Assembly: GCF_014696825.1 (NCBI RefSeq)
Contig: NZ_JACJQU010000005.1
Coordinates: forward strand, 62,001-126,000
Length of the DNA: 64,000 nucleotides
Direction: 5' to 3'
Source: Anabaena sphaerica FACHB-251
GTDB lineage: Bacteria; Cyanobacteriota; Cyanobacteriia; Cyanobacteriales; Nostocaceae
The notes beneath the pieces were generated by a model that saw only the letters and a list, made by a program, of their open reading frames with translations, had not been told where the DNA came from and ran no database searches. Shown here piece by piece: positions 33,341-43,020 of this stretch; positions within the stretch are counted from its first letter, which is position 1, and the number at the start of each line of letters is the position of its first letter. A program made the translations under genes and the position numbers.

Positions 33341-35365
33341 CTACCGCCAATCTTCCCAATTTTGATTAAAAATGGAAGTATCAGGAAAAGCAGTAGGATT
33401 ACCATTTTTCTCTAAAATATCTTTTAAAACCTGTAATTTTGGTTCTAATCTCGGTAAATCATCAACTAATTGATAAGGTGCAATATTTTCTTTAAGTGCA
33501 AAACTGGCCACAGTTCCCGCAGCAGCACCAGCAGACCATTCAAAAGAATGAACCCGATAAGCAGCAGCAGCTATATGACTAGTAGCAATACTTTTACCCC
33601 CTACTAATAAATTATCAATTTTTTGGGGAATCATGGCTCTCAGCGCAATTTGGAAAGGATAAGCGTTACCAGCACCGCGTCTTTCTCCCGCGCGTTCTTT
33701 ATTACCGGGTGCTTCCGCTGGACTGTTCACCATACAAGGATGAAAATCTATTGCGTAATGTCCTATACCTATAGCATCCGGTAAAATAGTAGAACGACTG
33801 CGCTTCATGGCTTTATCTGGTGCAACTTCACCTCTAATTACTGATATTGCCTCTAAACCTGCCAGTGTCGCTTTTAACTGGCGATACATATCCGCAGGTA
33901 GAGTTTTCCGGTAATACTCATCATTATAATTACGGCGGGAAATATCAACTTCCCAAATTCCAAACCCTTCCGGTTGCCCCCAACTGGGACGGCCAATAAT
34001 GCGTCTTCCTTCGCGCATATATGGGTATTTTGATAAACCGTGTGCAGTTCCCATTGGCGAATCTAAACCTGTTAACAAACGATTATTAGGTTGGGGTTGT
34101 TTCACATTTGCACCAAGTTGTGAATCAGTATTTCCCGCAACTAACCAGTAATAATAAGCCAAAGCATTTTCTTCACCTTTGCGGAGGGTCTCGGTTCTCA
34201 GTCCTCCCATCCAGCCACTGGGCTGTAATTGACCTGTAGCTTGTAATTGTTCGCGAGTATAAATGAGATTATCTTCGGCTGTTCCTGGACGGTAGTCATT
34301 ACCCCAAGTCCAGTTTTGCATAGATATGTCCCCTGGGGTGGGAGTTGTAAAATTGACACCACCAAATTTAGTTTGTTGACCTTGTTGCGGACTCCAAATA
34401 CGACGATAGGTAAAAACTAAATCAAAATTGGCTAATCTTGCTAATTCATAGCTGAAATAAGGTGCATATTGGGGATAAAATGGGGGCATTATTTGGTTTT
34501 GCGGTTCTTTGGTAGACTCCATTGCAAAGGTGTAAGTAAAACCTTGGGTACAATAGGGGTCGTTTGTAGTGCTAGAAGATGAAGGTTCGAGATAGGAACG
34601 CGCATCAATTCCTAGACGATAAGGAACATCAGCTAAAGCAATAATTTCCCCAGTTTCACTTGCGTCTACAACGTACCATTGATTATTATTTTTTTTGGAT
34701 TGTTTGGGTAGAAAACGAATTATATTTTTAGTGAAGCGGGGTGAGTTTTGGTAACTATAAGCGTCTTCAATGGTTTGCGATAAGGTGAAAGTATTCAGGG
34801 GTGGTGCGTTTTTTGCTGGTTGATGTTGAATTGCGATCGCACTATTTATAATTTTACCATCTTGGCTAATTTGTAAATCTTTAATTACTGTATTTGGAAA
34901 CCATTGCAATTTTCCTTTACCCTGTTTTGCTGCATCTTTGAGCATTTGGGTGATGATATTGTGAGCATCACCAGGAAGAAAACAGGAGTCACTTACCCAA
35001 CAGTCACCAGGGTTAAGTTTGCCATATTTGCGTTGAATGCGGTTTCTTAATTCTAGATATCCACGCGAATAAAATTGTTTATCTCGTTGGGTTGGTCTTT
35101 CATCTAACGCAGATGTACCTTGAGAGGAAATTTGTCCCCCTAACCAGTCGGTAATTTCTGTTAAACAAACGGTGTTTCCTGCGAGTAAACTTTCGTAAGC
35201 TGTAGCGACTCCAGACAGTCCACCACCAACAATGAGAATTTCACAGTTGACGTTTTTATCTGGGTTTCTGGGTGGGGTTGCGGTGACGGAATAGGGAGTA
35301 AGGAAGGTGGTTAGTAAGGTGATGCTGATGAGTTGGTGACAAGCCTTTTTTTGTCTGTTTTTCAT
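33341..35365 (-). CDS. Exported FAD-dependent oxidoreductase
   Basis: This 674-residue protein starts with a signal peptide (basic MKNRQKK, then LISITLLTTFLTPYSVTA). A Rossmann FAD site follows, ILIVGGGLSGVATAYESLLAG with GxGxxG, then WLGGQISSQG. It belongs to the FAD_oxidored (PF12831-like) group, whose members include proteins once labelled xanthan lyase. The C-terminal part contains DNLLVGGKSIATSHIAAAAYRVH, the usual second FAD contact. The substrate is unknown. Secretion of a flavoprotein suggests Tat or Sec export to the periplasm, but no Arg-Arg motif is clear. Transcribed alone. Confidence 0.85.
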   Translation of the reverse strand: MKNRQKKACHQLISITLLTTFLTPYSVTATPPRNPDKNVNCEILIVGGGLSGVATAYESLLAGNTVCLTEITDWLGGQISSQGTSALDERPTQRDKQFYSRGYLELRNRIQRKYGKLNPGDCWVSDSCFLPGDAHNIITQMLKDAAKQGKGKLQWFPNTVIKDLQISQDGKIINSAIAIQHQPAKNAPPLNTFTLSQTIEDAYSYQNSPRFTKNIIRFLPKQSKKNNNQWYVVDASETGEIIALADVPYRLGIDARSYLEPSSSSTTNDPYCTQGFTYTFAMESTKEPQNQIMPPFYPQYAPYFSYELARLANFDLVFTYRRIWSPQQGQQTKFGGVNFTTPTPGDISMQNWTWGNDYRPGTAEDNLIYTREQLQATGQLQPSGWMGGLRTETLRKGEENALAYYYWLVAGNTDSQLGANVKQPQPNNRLLTGLDSPMGTAHGLSKYPYMREGRRIIGRPSWGQPEGFGIWEVDISRRNYNDEYYRKTLPADMYRQLKATLAGLEAISVIRGEVAPDKAMKRSRSTILPDAIGIGHYAIDFHPCMVNSPAEAPGNKERAGERRGAGNAYPFQIALRAMIPQKIDNLLVGGKSIATSHIAAAAYRVHSFEWSAGAAAGTVASFALKENIAPYQLVDDLPRLEPKLQVLKDILEKNGNPTAFPDTSIFNQNWEDWR

Positions 35366-35594
35366 GGTTGATGCACTTTGTAAACTATATCATTTTGTAG
35401 ACGGTAGTTGTGGGGGAAAGGTTCTTTATAAGATTATAGGTGTTTAGTGAGGGTTTAATCTCTATGGTGGTGTATTAGCCACTGTGTTGCTTAAATTATC
35501 AGCATTAGCAACAACATTTCATCATCCAAATGACAAGTAAGTGACGCTATACTATGTTTTGTTTAATAAATATGAGACAAAAAGGAACTTAATC

Positions 35595-36329
35595 ATGAAT
35601 AGAAAGCAAGAAAAGCAAGAGATTATAAAAAGTCTAATTACAAGATTATCTAACTTAGCATCACCAACTCTCATAGAACCAGATCCATTTAAAAAATGGT
35701 TAAGAAGTGTTTCACAGGTTCTTAAAAATGCGAATATGCAAAATGAATTGAAAAAATGGGAGGAATTAACTCCACAACTTTTACATACTGACAAATCATT
35801 CTATACATCATCAATATTTAAATATGTGTCTTCTGATCAGAAATTATTTGCTAAAGAGATACTATTAGGATTTTTAGCTGAATTGAGTAAAGATAAATTA
35901 TTAGACATTTCTATCCCTGCTCCAGAGATTACAAGTGCTGTTGTTGAACTAGCAATTAATGATGTAGAAATCTTAATTTCAACCAACGGAGCAGTTAGTG
36001 GTGTTGATAGAATCCATACAGCTTTACATGGCTATTTACGTGCCGTGTGTACTAAAGAAAATATCCCACATACTAAAGATGATTCGATGACAAAGCTATT
36101 TAAATTACTCCGTCAACAACATCCTGCATTTCAAAATATAGGTGTTCGTTCACAAGATATTGAGAAGATCCTGCAATCATGTGCTGGGATTATGGATGTA
36201 CTCAATCCAATTAGAAACAGTGCGAGCTTGGCACATCCGAATGAGGATTTGTTAGAAAAAAATGAAGCAATGCTAGTCATAAATGTAGCGCGTACTTTAT
36301 TGCATTACCTTGATGCAAAACTTAAGTAA
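35595..36329 (+). CDS. Abi_C-like protein (abortive infection C-terminal domain)
   Basis: This protein has 244 residues from the ATG at 35595, which has AAAGGA eight bases upstream. An in-frame GTG at 35541 gives a less likely longer form. The C-terminal half, DRIHTALHGYLRAVC...IMDVLNPIRNSASLAHPNEDLLEKNEA, resembles the Abi_C domain (PF14355) with the RN-x-x-x-x-AH core also seen in HEPN-like proteins. This suggests an RNase-type or phage-response role, which is inference. The gene is flanked by an exported flavoprotein gene and an orphan antitoxin gene. Confidence 0.65.
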   Translation: MNRKQEKQEIIKSLITRLSNLASPTLIEPDPFKKWLRSVSQVLKNANMQNELKKWEELTPQLLHTDKSFYTSSIFKYVSSDQKLFAKEILLGFLAELSKDKLLDISIPAPEITSAVVELAINDVEILISTNGAVSGVDRIHTALHGYLRAVCTKENIPHTKDDSMTKLFKLLRQQHPAFQNIGVRSQDIEKILQSCAGIMDVLNPIRNSASLAHPNEDLLEKNEAMLVINVARTLLHYLDAKLK

Positions 36330-36454
36330 TTCATGAATTTAGAAGTTGTAGTTGAAGCTGAGAGACACAACTCTAACCCCCTAAAACTAGAAATTAGGGT
36401 AAAATAAACTTACAACAAACTGAATAACCAGTTAAACCAAACTGCATTATCAAA

Positions 36455-36685
36455 ATGGAAAATACAACAATTTCTATTCCTATAAATTCTGCTATAGTAA
36501 AGGCTTACATAGAAGCATCGGGAGAAGAACAAAAAAAGATACAATTCCTCTTAGGCTTGCGAATGAGAGAATTGTTAGACAAACCATCTGTTTCTCTCAA
36601 TCAATTAATGGATGAAATCGGAGCAAAAGCAGAAGCACGGGGGTTAACACCTGAAATTTTGGAATATTTGCTCAATGATGAATAA
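36455..36685 (+). CDS. Antitoxin-like small protein
   Basis: This 76-residue protein (MENTTISIPINSAIVKAY..., ...SLNQLMDEIGAKAEARGLTPEILEYLLNDE) has the pattern of cyanobacterial antitoxins that precede PIN-domain toxin genes: a short N-terminal strand, helices and an acidic C-terminal tail. The overlapping downstream frame that should encode the toxin is only 11 codons long (see 36675). It is therefore likely an orphan antitoxin. Confidence 0.65.
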   Translation: MENTTISIPINSAIVKAYIEASGEEQKKIQFLLGLRMRELLDKPSVSLNQLMDEIGAKAEARGLTPEILEYLLNDE

Positions 36686-36710
36686 CGCACGTTTTGTCAG
36701 CCAACTATAG
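36675..36710 (+). pseudogene. Truncated toxin start overlapping the antitoxin gene
   Basis: An ATGATG pair overlaps the last codons of the antitoxin gene, as in coupled toxin-antitoxin pairs. The frame reads MMNNARFVSQL and stops at 36708-36710. Toxins of the PIN type begin with a similar short strand before the first catalytic Asp, and here the frame ends before it. This suggests a deleted toxin gene. The match is short and therefore tentative. Confidence 0.35.
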
Positions 36711-36893
36711 TCACAATTTTAATACACCTTTATCAAATACAGTTACAAGCTTATTGATAGAGCGTTTTATCTCCACAAATCTGCTAATATCAAACAACCC
36801 CCCTAAAAATCAGTACCCTTGCATCCATCATCTATCATAGATGGCATATAGACACACCGCTGCAAAAACTAACTAACGGATAGGGAAGGTGTT

Positions 36894-39491
36894 ATGAACA
36901 GCAAAAAACCCATTTTTTCAAATTTAGCTTTAAAAAGCGCCATTTTATTGTCACCCCTGTTGATATCTACCGCTTTTGTCAGTGGAAAACTCGAACTATC
37001 AGCTAATGCTCAGGTATTATCAAATCCAGAACGGGAAGAATTAGCTCGACTGCGAACAGAAACCCGCATTCAAAAGCAAGTACAGTCAGACTTTGAGCGT
37101 GCTTTCACTCGCACGAATACCCTGCTCAATATCTGGTTAACTATTTTAAGTTTATTTCCTGTGGTTTTAATTGCTACATTATGGTTATTACGGAAAGCCA
37201 TAATTCGGGAAATTGTTGAGCGAGCAATGCAACAAGTACAAGGAATAGAAAAGTTGCAAACTCAATTAATTACTGTTAACCAAGATGCGGAAAATTTGAT
37301 TCGCTCATCTCAAAATATTACTCAGGAATTAGCACAGGAAGCCAATAAACTTAAACGATCAATTCAAGGTGAAGAAGCAAACTTATCTATACTTTTATCT
37401 GATTTACCAAAATCAAAACAAGAATTTTTAACAGCTTTAGAAAGAGAAGTTGAATCTGCTCAAGAAAATATCAGCAATTTAGAATTTAAACTCAATACTC
37501 AATTAGAACAAGTAACTTTATCTGCTCAACAACAAAGAATCACCATTGAAAATGTCAAGAAATTAGAAACTGAGTTAGTTTGTCGATTTACCAAACTCAC
37601 ATTAGCAGTTGAAAATCAGAAAGATACCGCTGTTAATGATATTGAACAATCCCGTTCTCAATTGATATCTCTACTGCATGATTTAGAGTTAGAAACTTTA
37701 CAGCAAAAAGAAACTGCTTTTGAAAGTATATCACAATCGCGGTCAGAATTTACTGATCAATTATTTCACTTTCAGTCAGATGCTCAACATCAAAAAGATA
37801 TATTTATAGATAATCTCGAAAAAATAAATAATCTGTTTAAATCACAACTTGCTGAATTCCAAACTGACGCTCAAAGCCAAAAAGATAAACTGCTTGCTGG
37901 TTTTGTACAATTACAATTAGAATTTTCTGATCAACTCGCAGAAGTACAAAATTATGCTCACCAGTGTCAACAGCAAATTATTGACAATTTAGAAGCATCT
38001 GGTCAAGAATTTACTTCTCGTTTATTAGAAATTCAAACTGATGTGCAGAAAGATATTCAACAACAGCAAGTTATCATTCGGGAAAATCTACAAAAATCAG
38101 AAACTGAATTTATCAACCTACTTGCAGAATTCCAGAATAATGCTCAACAACGTCAACAACAAATAATTGATAATTTAGAAGCATCTGGTAGTGAATTTAC
38201 TTCTCAGTTTGCAGATATTCAAACTGATGTGCAACACCAGAAATTGAATATTTTACAGAAGTTGCAAAAGTTAGAAACTGAATTTATCAACCAAGTTGCA
38301 GAATTACAGAATATTGCTCAACAACGTCAACAAGAAATTATTGACAACGTAGAAACATCTGGTAGTGAATTTACTTCTCAATTTTTAGATATTAAATCAG
38401 ATATTCAGACTGATGTTCACCAACAAAAATTGAAGATTTTACAGAAGTTGCAAAATGCAGAATCTGAATTTATTAACCAAGTTGCACAATTACAAAATAC
38501 TGCTCAACAACGTCAACAACAAATAATTGACAACCTAGAAAAATCTGGTAGTGAATTTATCTCTCAGTTTGCAGATATTCAAACTGATGTTCAACAACAT
38601 AAATTGAAGATTTTGGAGAAATTAGGAAACTTAGACAAGTTAGAATCTGAATTTACTGCACAACTATCAGAATTACAATTAGATGCTCAAAAACGGAAAG
38701 ATGCCATATTACAAGAGTTAGCAGAAAGTAAACCTCAACCTACCCCAGAACCGGAAATAGTACCAGAAAAATTACCCGAACCAACACAACCTGAAATTTC
38801 TGCGGATAATTATATCAAAGAAGCGGAAGTGCTATTTTCAGAAAAACGCTATGAAGATGCTTTAGCAATTTATGAACAAGTCGTTAAAATTAAACCTGAT
38901 GATGCAGAAACTTGGCTGAAACGCGGTTTAACTCTGAATAGGTTAAAACGCTATAAAGACGCGATTATGTCTTACAATAAAGCGATTAAAATTAACCCTA
39001 ATTATCATCAAGCTTGGTGTGATATTGGTGTTGCTTGTGGTAATTTAGGTAAGCACAAAGAAGCCTTTAACTGTTTTGATAAAGCTACGCAAATTCAGCC
39101 AGATGATGGTGTAGCTTGGTTAAATCGTGGTTTGTCTTTATTAGAATTGGAACGTTACGAAGATGCGATCGCTTCCTTTGATAAAGCGTTAGAATTCCAA
39201 CCCAACTCACCCAAAATCTTAGATAAACGTGGTTACACATTGGTAAGATTGGGACAAGATGACGAAGCAATAATCAATTTTGACAAAGCACTAGAAATTA
39301 AACCAGACTATGCTAGTGCTTATTATAATAAAGCAGCTTGTTATGCACTGCAAAGAGAAGTTACATTAGCTGTAGAGAATCTTCAGAAAGCAATTGAGCT
39401 TAAACCCAGCTACAAAGAAGATGCTGCGACTGATATAGATTTTGATGATATTAACCAAGATCAAAGCTTTCAGGAATTAATTCAGAGTTAG
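36894..39491 (+). CDS. Membrane-anchored coiled-coil and TPR repeat protein
   Basis: This 865-residue protein begins with a signal-like stretch (SAILLSPLLISTAFVSG) and a second hydrophobic segment (IWLTILSLFPVVLIATLWLLR, about 80-100). A long Gln- and Glu-rich coiled coil (about 110-610) follows, including four tandem units of 58-62 residues. Then come a Pro-rich linker (PQPTPEPEIVPEKLPEPTQP) and at least five TPR repeats (YEDALAIYEQVVKIKPDDAETWLKRG and successors) to the end. It may be a scaffold that holds partners at the cell membrane. Function is unknown. Confidence 0.85.
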   Translation: MNSKKPIFSNLALKSAILLSPLLISTAFVSGKLELSANAQVLSNPEREELARLRTETRIQKQVQSDFERAFTRTNTLLNIWLTILSLFPVVLIATLWLLRKAIIREIVERAMQQVQGIEKLQTQLITVNQDAENLIRSSQNITQELAQEANKLKRSIQGEEANLSILLSDLPKSKQEFLTALEREVESAQENISNLEFKLNTQLEQVTLSAQQQRITIENVKKLETELVCRFTKLTLAVENQKDTAVNDIEQSRSQLISLLHDLELETLQQKETAFESISQSRSEFTDQLFHFQSDAQHQKDIFIDNLEKINNLFKSQLAEFQTDAQSQKDKLLAGFVQLQLEFSDQLAEVQNYAHQCQQQIIDNLEASGQEFTSRLLEIQTDVQKDIQQQQVIIRENLQKSETEFINLLAEFQNNAQQRQQQIIDNLEASGSEFTSQFADIQTDVQHQKLNILQKLQKLETEFINQVAELQNIAQQRQQEIIDNVETSGSEFTSQFLDIKSDIQTDVHQQKLKILQKLQNAESEFINQVAQLQNTAQQRQQQIIDNLEKSGSEFISQFADIQTDVQQHKLKILEKLGNLDKLESEFTAQLSELQLDAQKRKDAILQELAESKPQPTPEPEIVPEKLPEPTQPEISADNYIKEAEVLFSEKRYEDALAIYEQVVKIKPDDAETWLKRGLTLNRLKRYKDAIMSYNKAIKINPNYHQAWCDIGVACGNLGKHKEAFNCFDKATQIQPDDGVAWLNRGLSLLELERYEDAIASFDKALEFQPNSPKILDKRGYTLVRLGQDDEAIINFDKALEIKPDYASAYYNKAACYALQREVTLAVENLQKAIELKPSYKEDAATDIDFDDINQDQSFQELIQS
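37959..38690 (+). repeat. Four tandem coding repeats in the coiled coil
   Basis: Units start at 37959, 38145, 38319 and 38505, with lengths 186, 174, 186 and 186 bp (62, 58, 62, 62 residues). All keep the reading frame. Core residues recur in each: QQIIDNLE-SG-EF-S, then DIQTDV, then ESEF/ETEF. Expansion or contraction by recombination is likely. Confidence 0.85.
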
Positions 39492-39882
39492 TCATGATAA
39501 ATGAAAAATACCCCTCCATAGTTTCTACACTCATTAGAACCTATAAAGGGGTAATTTGAAGTCATTAATGCCTCTTGTGAGGAGAGGGAAATGTAGCAGA
39601 GAAATTGGATAATAGGTGGGCTGCAATTGTGCAAGGAAAAGCCTTAACAACTATGTAGTTTCCACTGAAGGAAATCCTATCAATGCCTCATCATTGAAGA
39701 TATAACGTATTTCTCTCAAACCTCATCTATCTAGAGAGATAGGCAAAAATCTACCCTAAGATAGATTGACGGTAGCTCAGTATAAAAAATACTGTACTAT
39801 ACTTAAAATCGACAGCAAATAGAATTATTTACGTAATCTAAAGTATATAAATTAACCTGAAACTAGAAATTTACCCCGCCAG
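39492..39882. other. Intergenic region after the coiled-coil/TPR gene
   Basis: This 391-bp gap between convergent genes contains the stem-loop at 39509-39553. No gene, tRNA or repeat tract was seen in the rest. Confidence 0.55.
39509..39553 (+). terminator. Stem-loop downstream of the coiled-coil/TPR gene
   Basis: TACCCCTCCATAG (39509-39521) pairs with CTATAAAGGGGTA (39541-39553), with 11 of 13 positions matching, around a 19-base loop. It lies 18 bp after the stop codon. There is no long T-run, so it may be a terminator or an mRNA-stability element. Confidence 0.4.
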
Positions 39883-40425
39883 TCAAAGAAACAATAACCG
39901 CAAGCCAGGACACTTTTGAATAAACCCAGATGATTTGTTGTGAGCATTCACATCATTAATATGTGTGGGTGTGGGTCGAATAATGCCACTAAATAAATCA
40001 TCTAAACCGTAAGGTGTAAAAAATTTCCATTCTCCTTGTTGATCCATACGCACACCTACAGCAGTCGCTGTGTGTAACCAATCTTTAATGCCATCTTCTG
40101 TACTCGAATAAGTTCTTATACCAGCACGCCAGCGCCCAAAACTTGCTTGATTTTTAACATCAAACTCGTATTGAGGAAATTGTGCTGTCAGAGTTGATTT
40201 TGCTACCAGTTCCTGATCACGGTTCCCCCCATCATCAAAAAAAGCAATATCAAAATCTTTGATGAATAACTCACATTCTTGTCCAAAAATGGCACGCCAA
40301 ACTGTATTTCGCACTGCTCCCCCTGCTAACCACCAATGAGGTAAATTGATGTGAGCTATTGCTGGTAAGACAGTACCAATAATTGAATCAGATAGAATTA
40401 TTTGCAGATGTGTTTGATTATCCAT
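39883..40425 (-). CDS. Nucleotidyltransferase-like protein (NTP_transf_6 / DUF925)
   Basis: This protein is 180 residues when started at the ATG at 40425 (MDNQTHLQIILSD). The 25 extra codons of the longer frame (to 40500) look non-coding. Family features are WWLAGGAVRNTVWRAIFGQ, KDFDIAFFDDG (the acidic pair of the catalytic pocket) and WLHTATAVGVR. The group resembles the catalytic domain of tRNA-nucleotidyltransferases, but its substrate is not known. It is monocistronic. Confidence 0.85.
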   Translation of the reverse strand: MDNQTHLQIILSDSIIGTVLPAIAHINLPHWWLAGGAVRNTVWRAIFGQECELFIKDFDIAFFDDGGNRDQELVAKSTLTAQFPQYEFDVKNQASFGRWRAGIRTYSSTEDGIKDWLHTATAVGVRMDQQGEWKFFTPYGLDDLFSGIIRPTPTHINDVNAHNKSSGFIQKCPGLRLLFL

Positions 40426-40864
40426 GCTGGGGATGAGGTAGTGGAGTAAACAACAAAGTTGAAACCTGCTTATTAACATTCTATACAATATTATCACCAA
40501 GCCTGAATTATATTTGGTATAATAAAAATGTATTTACTATGTTTTTTTACTTAAAAAGTATTGTAAACTTTGATAAGATGAACTGAAATAATATCATAAG
40601 ATATTGACAAATATTATCAAATTTAAATAAACTTGTCACCCATGTTATGAGATAAATCCATAACAAACCTGAGTTATTAGTAATTTTGACTAGACTGTGT
40701 TTGTGGTGTAAAATCAACATCATCTTTCTAGTACAAGTAATTTCCAATCTTCAAGTTAAATACGCATTTTTATCTGTATATAATTCTATTCTGTTAGCCG
40801 AGCTTATACAGAATTCAAAATCTGAACATCACAAAAATCAAAATCAAACTACCGAAAAAAGAAT
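40426..40864. other. Divergent gap upstream of the wzc-like gene
   Basis: This 439-bp, very AT-rich region carries the promoters for the nucleotidyltransferase-like gene and the wzc-like gene. The frames present in it (40547-40747 minus, 40686-40925 plus) overlap each other and look spurious. No other feature was recognised. Confidence 0.5.
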
Positions 40865-42952
40865 ATGGAAAAACATTTGCAGTATTGGTCTATACTTAAG
40901 CGCCGGGGGTTGCCCGCTTCTATAGTTTTTTTAACTCTTTTGGCATTGAGTGTAGTTAAAACCGTCATAGAAACTCCCGTTTATCAGGCAGGAGGCCAGC
41001 TGGTACTGAAAAAGAACGCCACATCTTCCCTAACAGGAGTAGGTAGTCAATTAGGACAGTTGGAGAGTTCAGTCAGTGGTAGACCATTGGCAACCGAGGT
41101 AGCAGTTTTGCATTCTCTACCCTTAGCTGAAAAGACGATAAATACCCTTGCTCTCGATATTAAACCCACAGAATTTCTCAAAAGTCTGAAAGTAAAAAAT
41201 ATTGAAAATACAGATATTATTGAAATATATTATACAGATAAAATTCCCAAAAGATCGGTTTCAATTGTTAACACTTTAATGAAGATATATATAGAAAATG
41301 ATATCAATGCGAACCGCAAGCAAACCAAGTCTGCCAGAGACTTTATTGCCCAACAGTTGCCACTGAGTAAAGCTGCATTACAAACATCTGAACGCAGACT
41401 ACAATTTTTTAAACAGCAACACAGAGTTTTGGATTTAAAAGCCGAAGCCGCATCAAGTGCAAGTATTCTTACGGGTCTAGAAAAACAAGTAGCCGCAACT
41501 AAATCGGATTTATCTTCACAAACTGCCCGGATGCAAACAATCCAAAAATTGTTTGGTGTCACTTTACAAGATGCTATAACTGCGAGTTTTGCGGGTGAAT
41601 CGCCATCAATAAACGCAGTTCAGGAACAATTACAAGATCTTCAGAAAAAGATAGCTGTTGTAGGGTTACGTTTGACAGACACCCATCCAACGATGATTGA
41701 TCTCAAAGAACAAGAGGCTGTCCTCAAAAAAGAACTGGAGAAGCGGATAGAACAAAGTTTGATCAGTAAAGCAGGACGTTTGAATAATCTCCAAGATCCG
41801 GATAGGATATTACAACTGAAAACTCTTGGTTTACAACAGGAACTTCTTGGCCAATATGCTGCTGCTGAAGCCGAAAGATTAAGTTTACAAGTCAGGCTCA
41901 AATCTTTAGCTCAAATAATCGAATCTTATAAACAAAGGGCTAATATCTTACCACAGCTAGAATTACAGCAACGTCAGCTAGAACGGGAAATAGCTGCAAC
42001 TGAGTCTAGTTATCAAAATCTGTTGGCCAGGTATCAGGAACTCCAGGTAGCGGAAAATTTACAAGTGAGTAATGCCATGATTGTCGCACCTGCCTTAATT
42101 CCTTCAGTACCACTGACGACTGACAGGTATATTAATTTATTGCCAGGCTTAATAGGTGGAATCGTTTTAGGGGTAGTTACTGCCTTGGTTTTGGAAAGAT
42201 TGGACAAGACTATCAAAAACCCAAAATCTGCGAAAGACTTACTGGGATATACTTTTCTAGGTTATATTCCGCCTTTCCCCAATGGTAGTTTCACTCCAGA
42301 AGTAATTGTCAGAAAACAGCCTGATTCACAAATCAGCGAGGCTTTTCGGATGCTGCAAACTAACCTCAGATTTTTTAATGCAGAACAATCAGTGAAGGTG
42401 ATTGTGGTATCTAGTGCTGTACCAAAAGAAGGTAAATCTACAATTGCTGCCAATTTAGCCTTTTCTATCTCTCAATTAGGACGGGATGTATTACTAGTCG
42501 ATGCTGATTTGCGTAATCCCAGTCAACACAAAATCTGGGACATTTCAAATCAAGCAGGTTTGAGTAACATTCTCAGAAGTGATTTGGATGTTGATCAGGC
42601 TGTAGTGGAAATTACACCTAATTTGAAAGTGATCACTGCTGGTCAACCAAATAACAACTCAGCCGCCCTGTTGGATTCTAGTCAAATGGCTGTATTTGTG
42701 GGACAGGTCGCCCAAAGATATGATTTTGTAATTATAGATACGTCGCCTTTAACTGTAGCTGCGGATGCAACTATTTTAGGTAAATTGGTCAATGGAATTC
42801 TGTTTGTCGTCAGACCTAAAGTGGTTGATTCTACCAGTATTTCTCTCTCTAAAGAAATGTTGGAAAAAGCTGACCAAAATGTTTTAGGTGTGGCTATAAA
42901 TGGCATCAGTGCTAATGAGCAATATTCTGCTTATGCAGCAACTACAGTTTAG
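40865..42952 (+). CDS. Wzc-like polysaccharide co-polymerase with BY-kinase domain
   Basis: This 695-residue inner-membrane protein has a transmembrane helix at about 16-35, a Wzz/GNVR periplasmic coiled-coil domain (ending SNAMIVAPALIPSVPLTTDR) and a second helix near 430. A cytoplasmic BY-kinase follows with Walker A SAVPKEGKSTIAANLAFS, Walker A' VLLVDADLRNP and Walker B DFVIIDTSPL. It likely controls exopolysaccharide chain length and export. The C-terminal tail has only two tyrosines (EQYSAYAATTV) instead of the usual cluster, so phosphorylation control may be reduced. It is not adjacent to glycosyltransferase genes. Confidence 0.93.
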   Translation: MEKHLQYWSILKRRGLPASIVFLTLLALSVVKTVIETPVYQAGGQLVLKKNATSSLTGVGSQLGQLESSVSGRPLATEVAVLHSLPLAEKTINTLALDIKPTEFLKSLKVKNIENTDIIEIYYTDKIPKRSVSIVNTLMKIYIENDINANRKQTKSARDFIAQQLPLSKAALQTSERRLQFFKQQHRVLDLKAEAASSASILTGLEKQVAATKSDLSSQTARMQTIQKLFGVTLQDAITASFAGESPSINAVQEQLQDLQKKIAVVGLRLTDTHPTMIDLKEQEAVLKKELEKRIEQSLISKAGRLNNLQDPDRILQLKTLGLQQELLGQYAAAEAERLSLQVRLKSLAQIIESYKQRANILPQLELQQRQLEREIAATESSYQNLLARYQELQVAENLQVSNAMIVAPALIPSVPLTTDRYINLLPGLIGGIVLGVVTALVLERLDKTIKNPKSAKDLLGYTFLGYIPPFPNGSFTPEVIVRKQPDSQISEAFRMLQTNLRFFNAEQSVKVIVVSSAVPKEGKSTIAANLAFSISQLGRDVLLVDADLRNPSQHKIWDISNQAGLSNILRSDLDVDQAVVEITPNLKVITAGQPNNNSAALLDSSQMAVFVGQVAQRYDFVIIDTSPLTVAADATILGKLVNGILFVVRPKVVDSTSISLSKEMLEKADQNVLGVAINGISANEQYSAYAATTV

Positions 42953-43020
42953 TGGTCATAGGTTTCGATAGAATAGTCAATAGACTTAAAATAGATGATA
43001 CTGATTCAGCGTAATTCCCC

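Noticed and set aside
40426-40500. Upstream extension of the nucleotidyltransferase-like gene
   Set aside because: The 25 extra residues are hydrophobic noise, and MDNQTHL is a better start.
40686-40925. 79-codon frame overlapping the start of the wzc-like gene
   Set aside because: It overlaps the wzc start in another frame, and no ribosome-binding site or conservation is visible.
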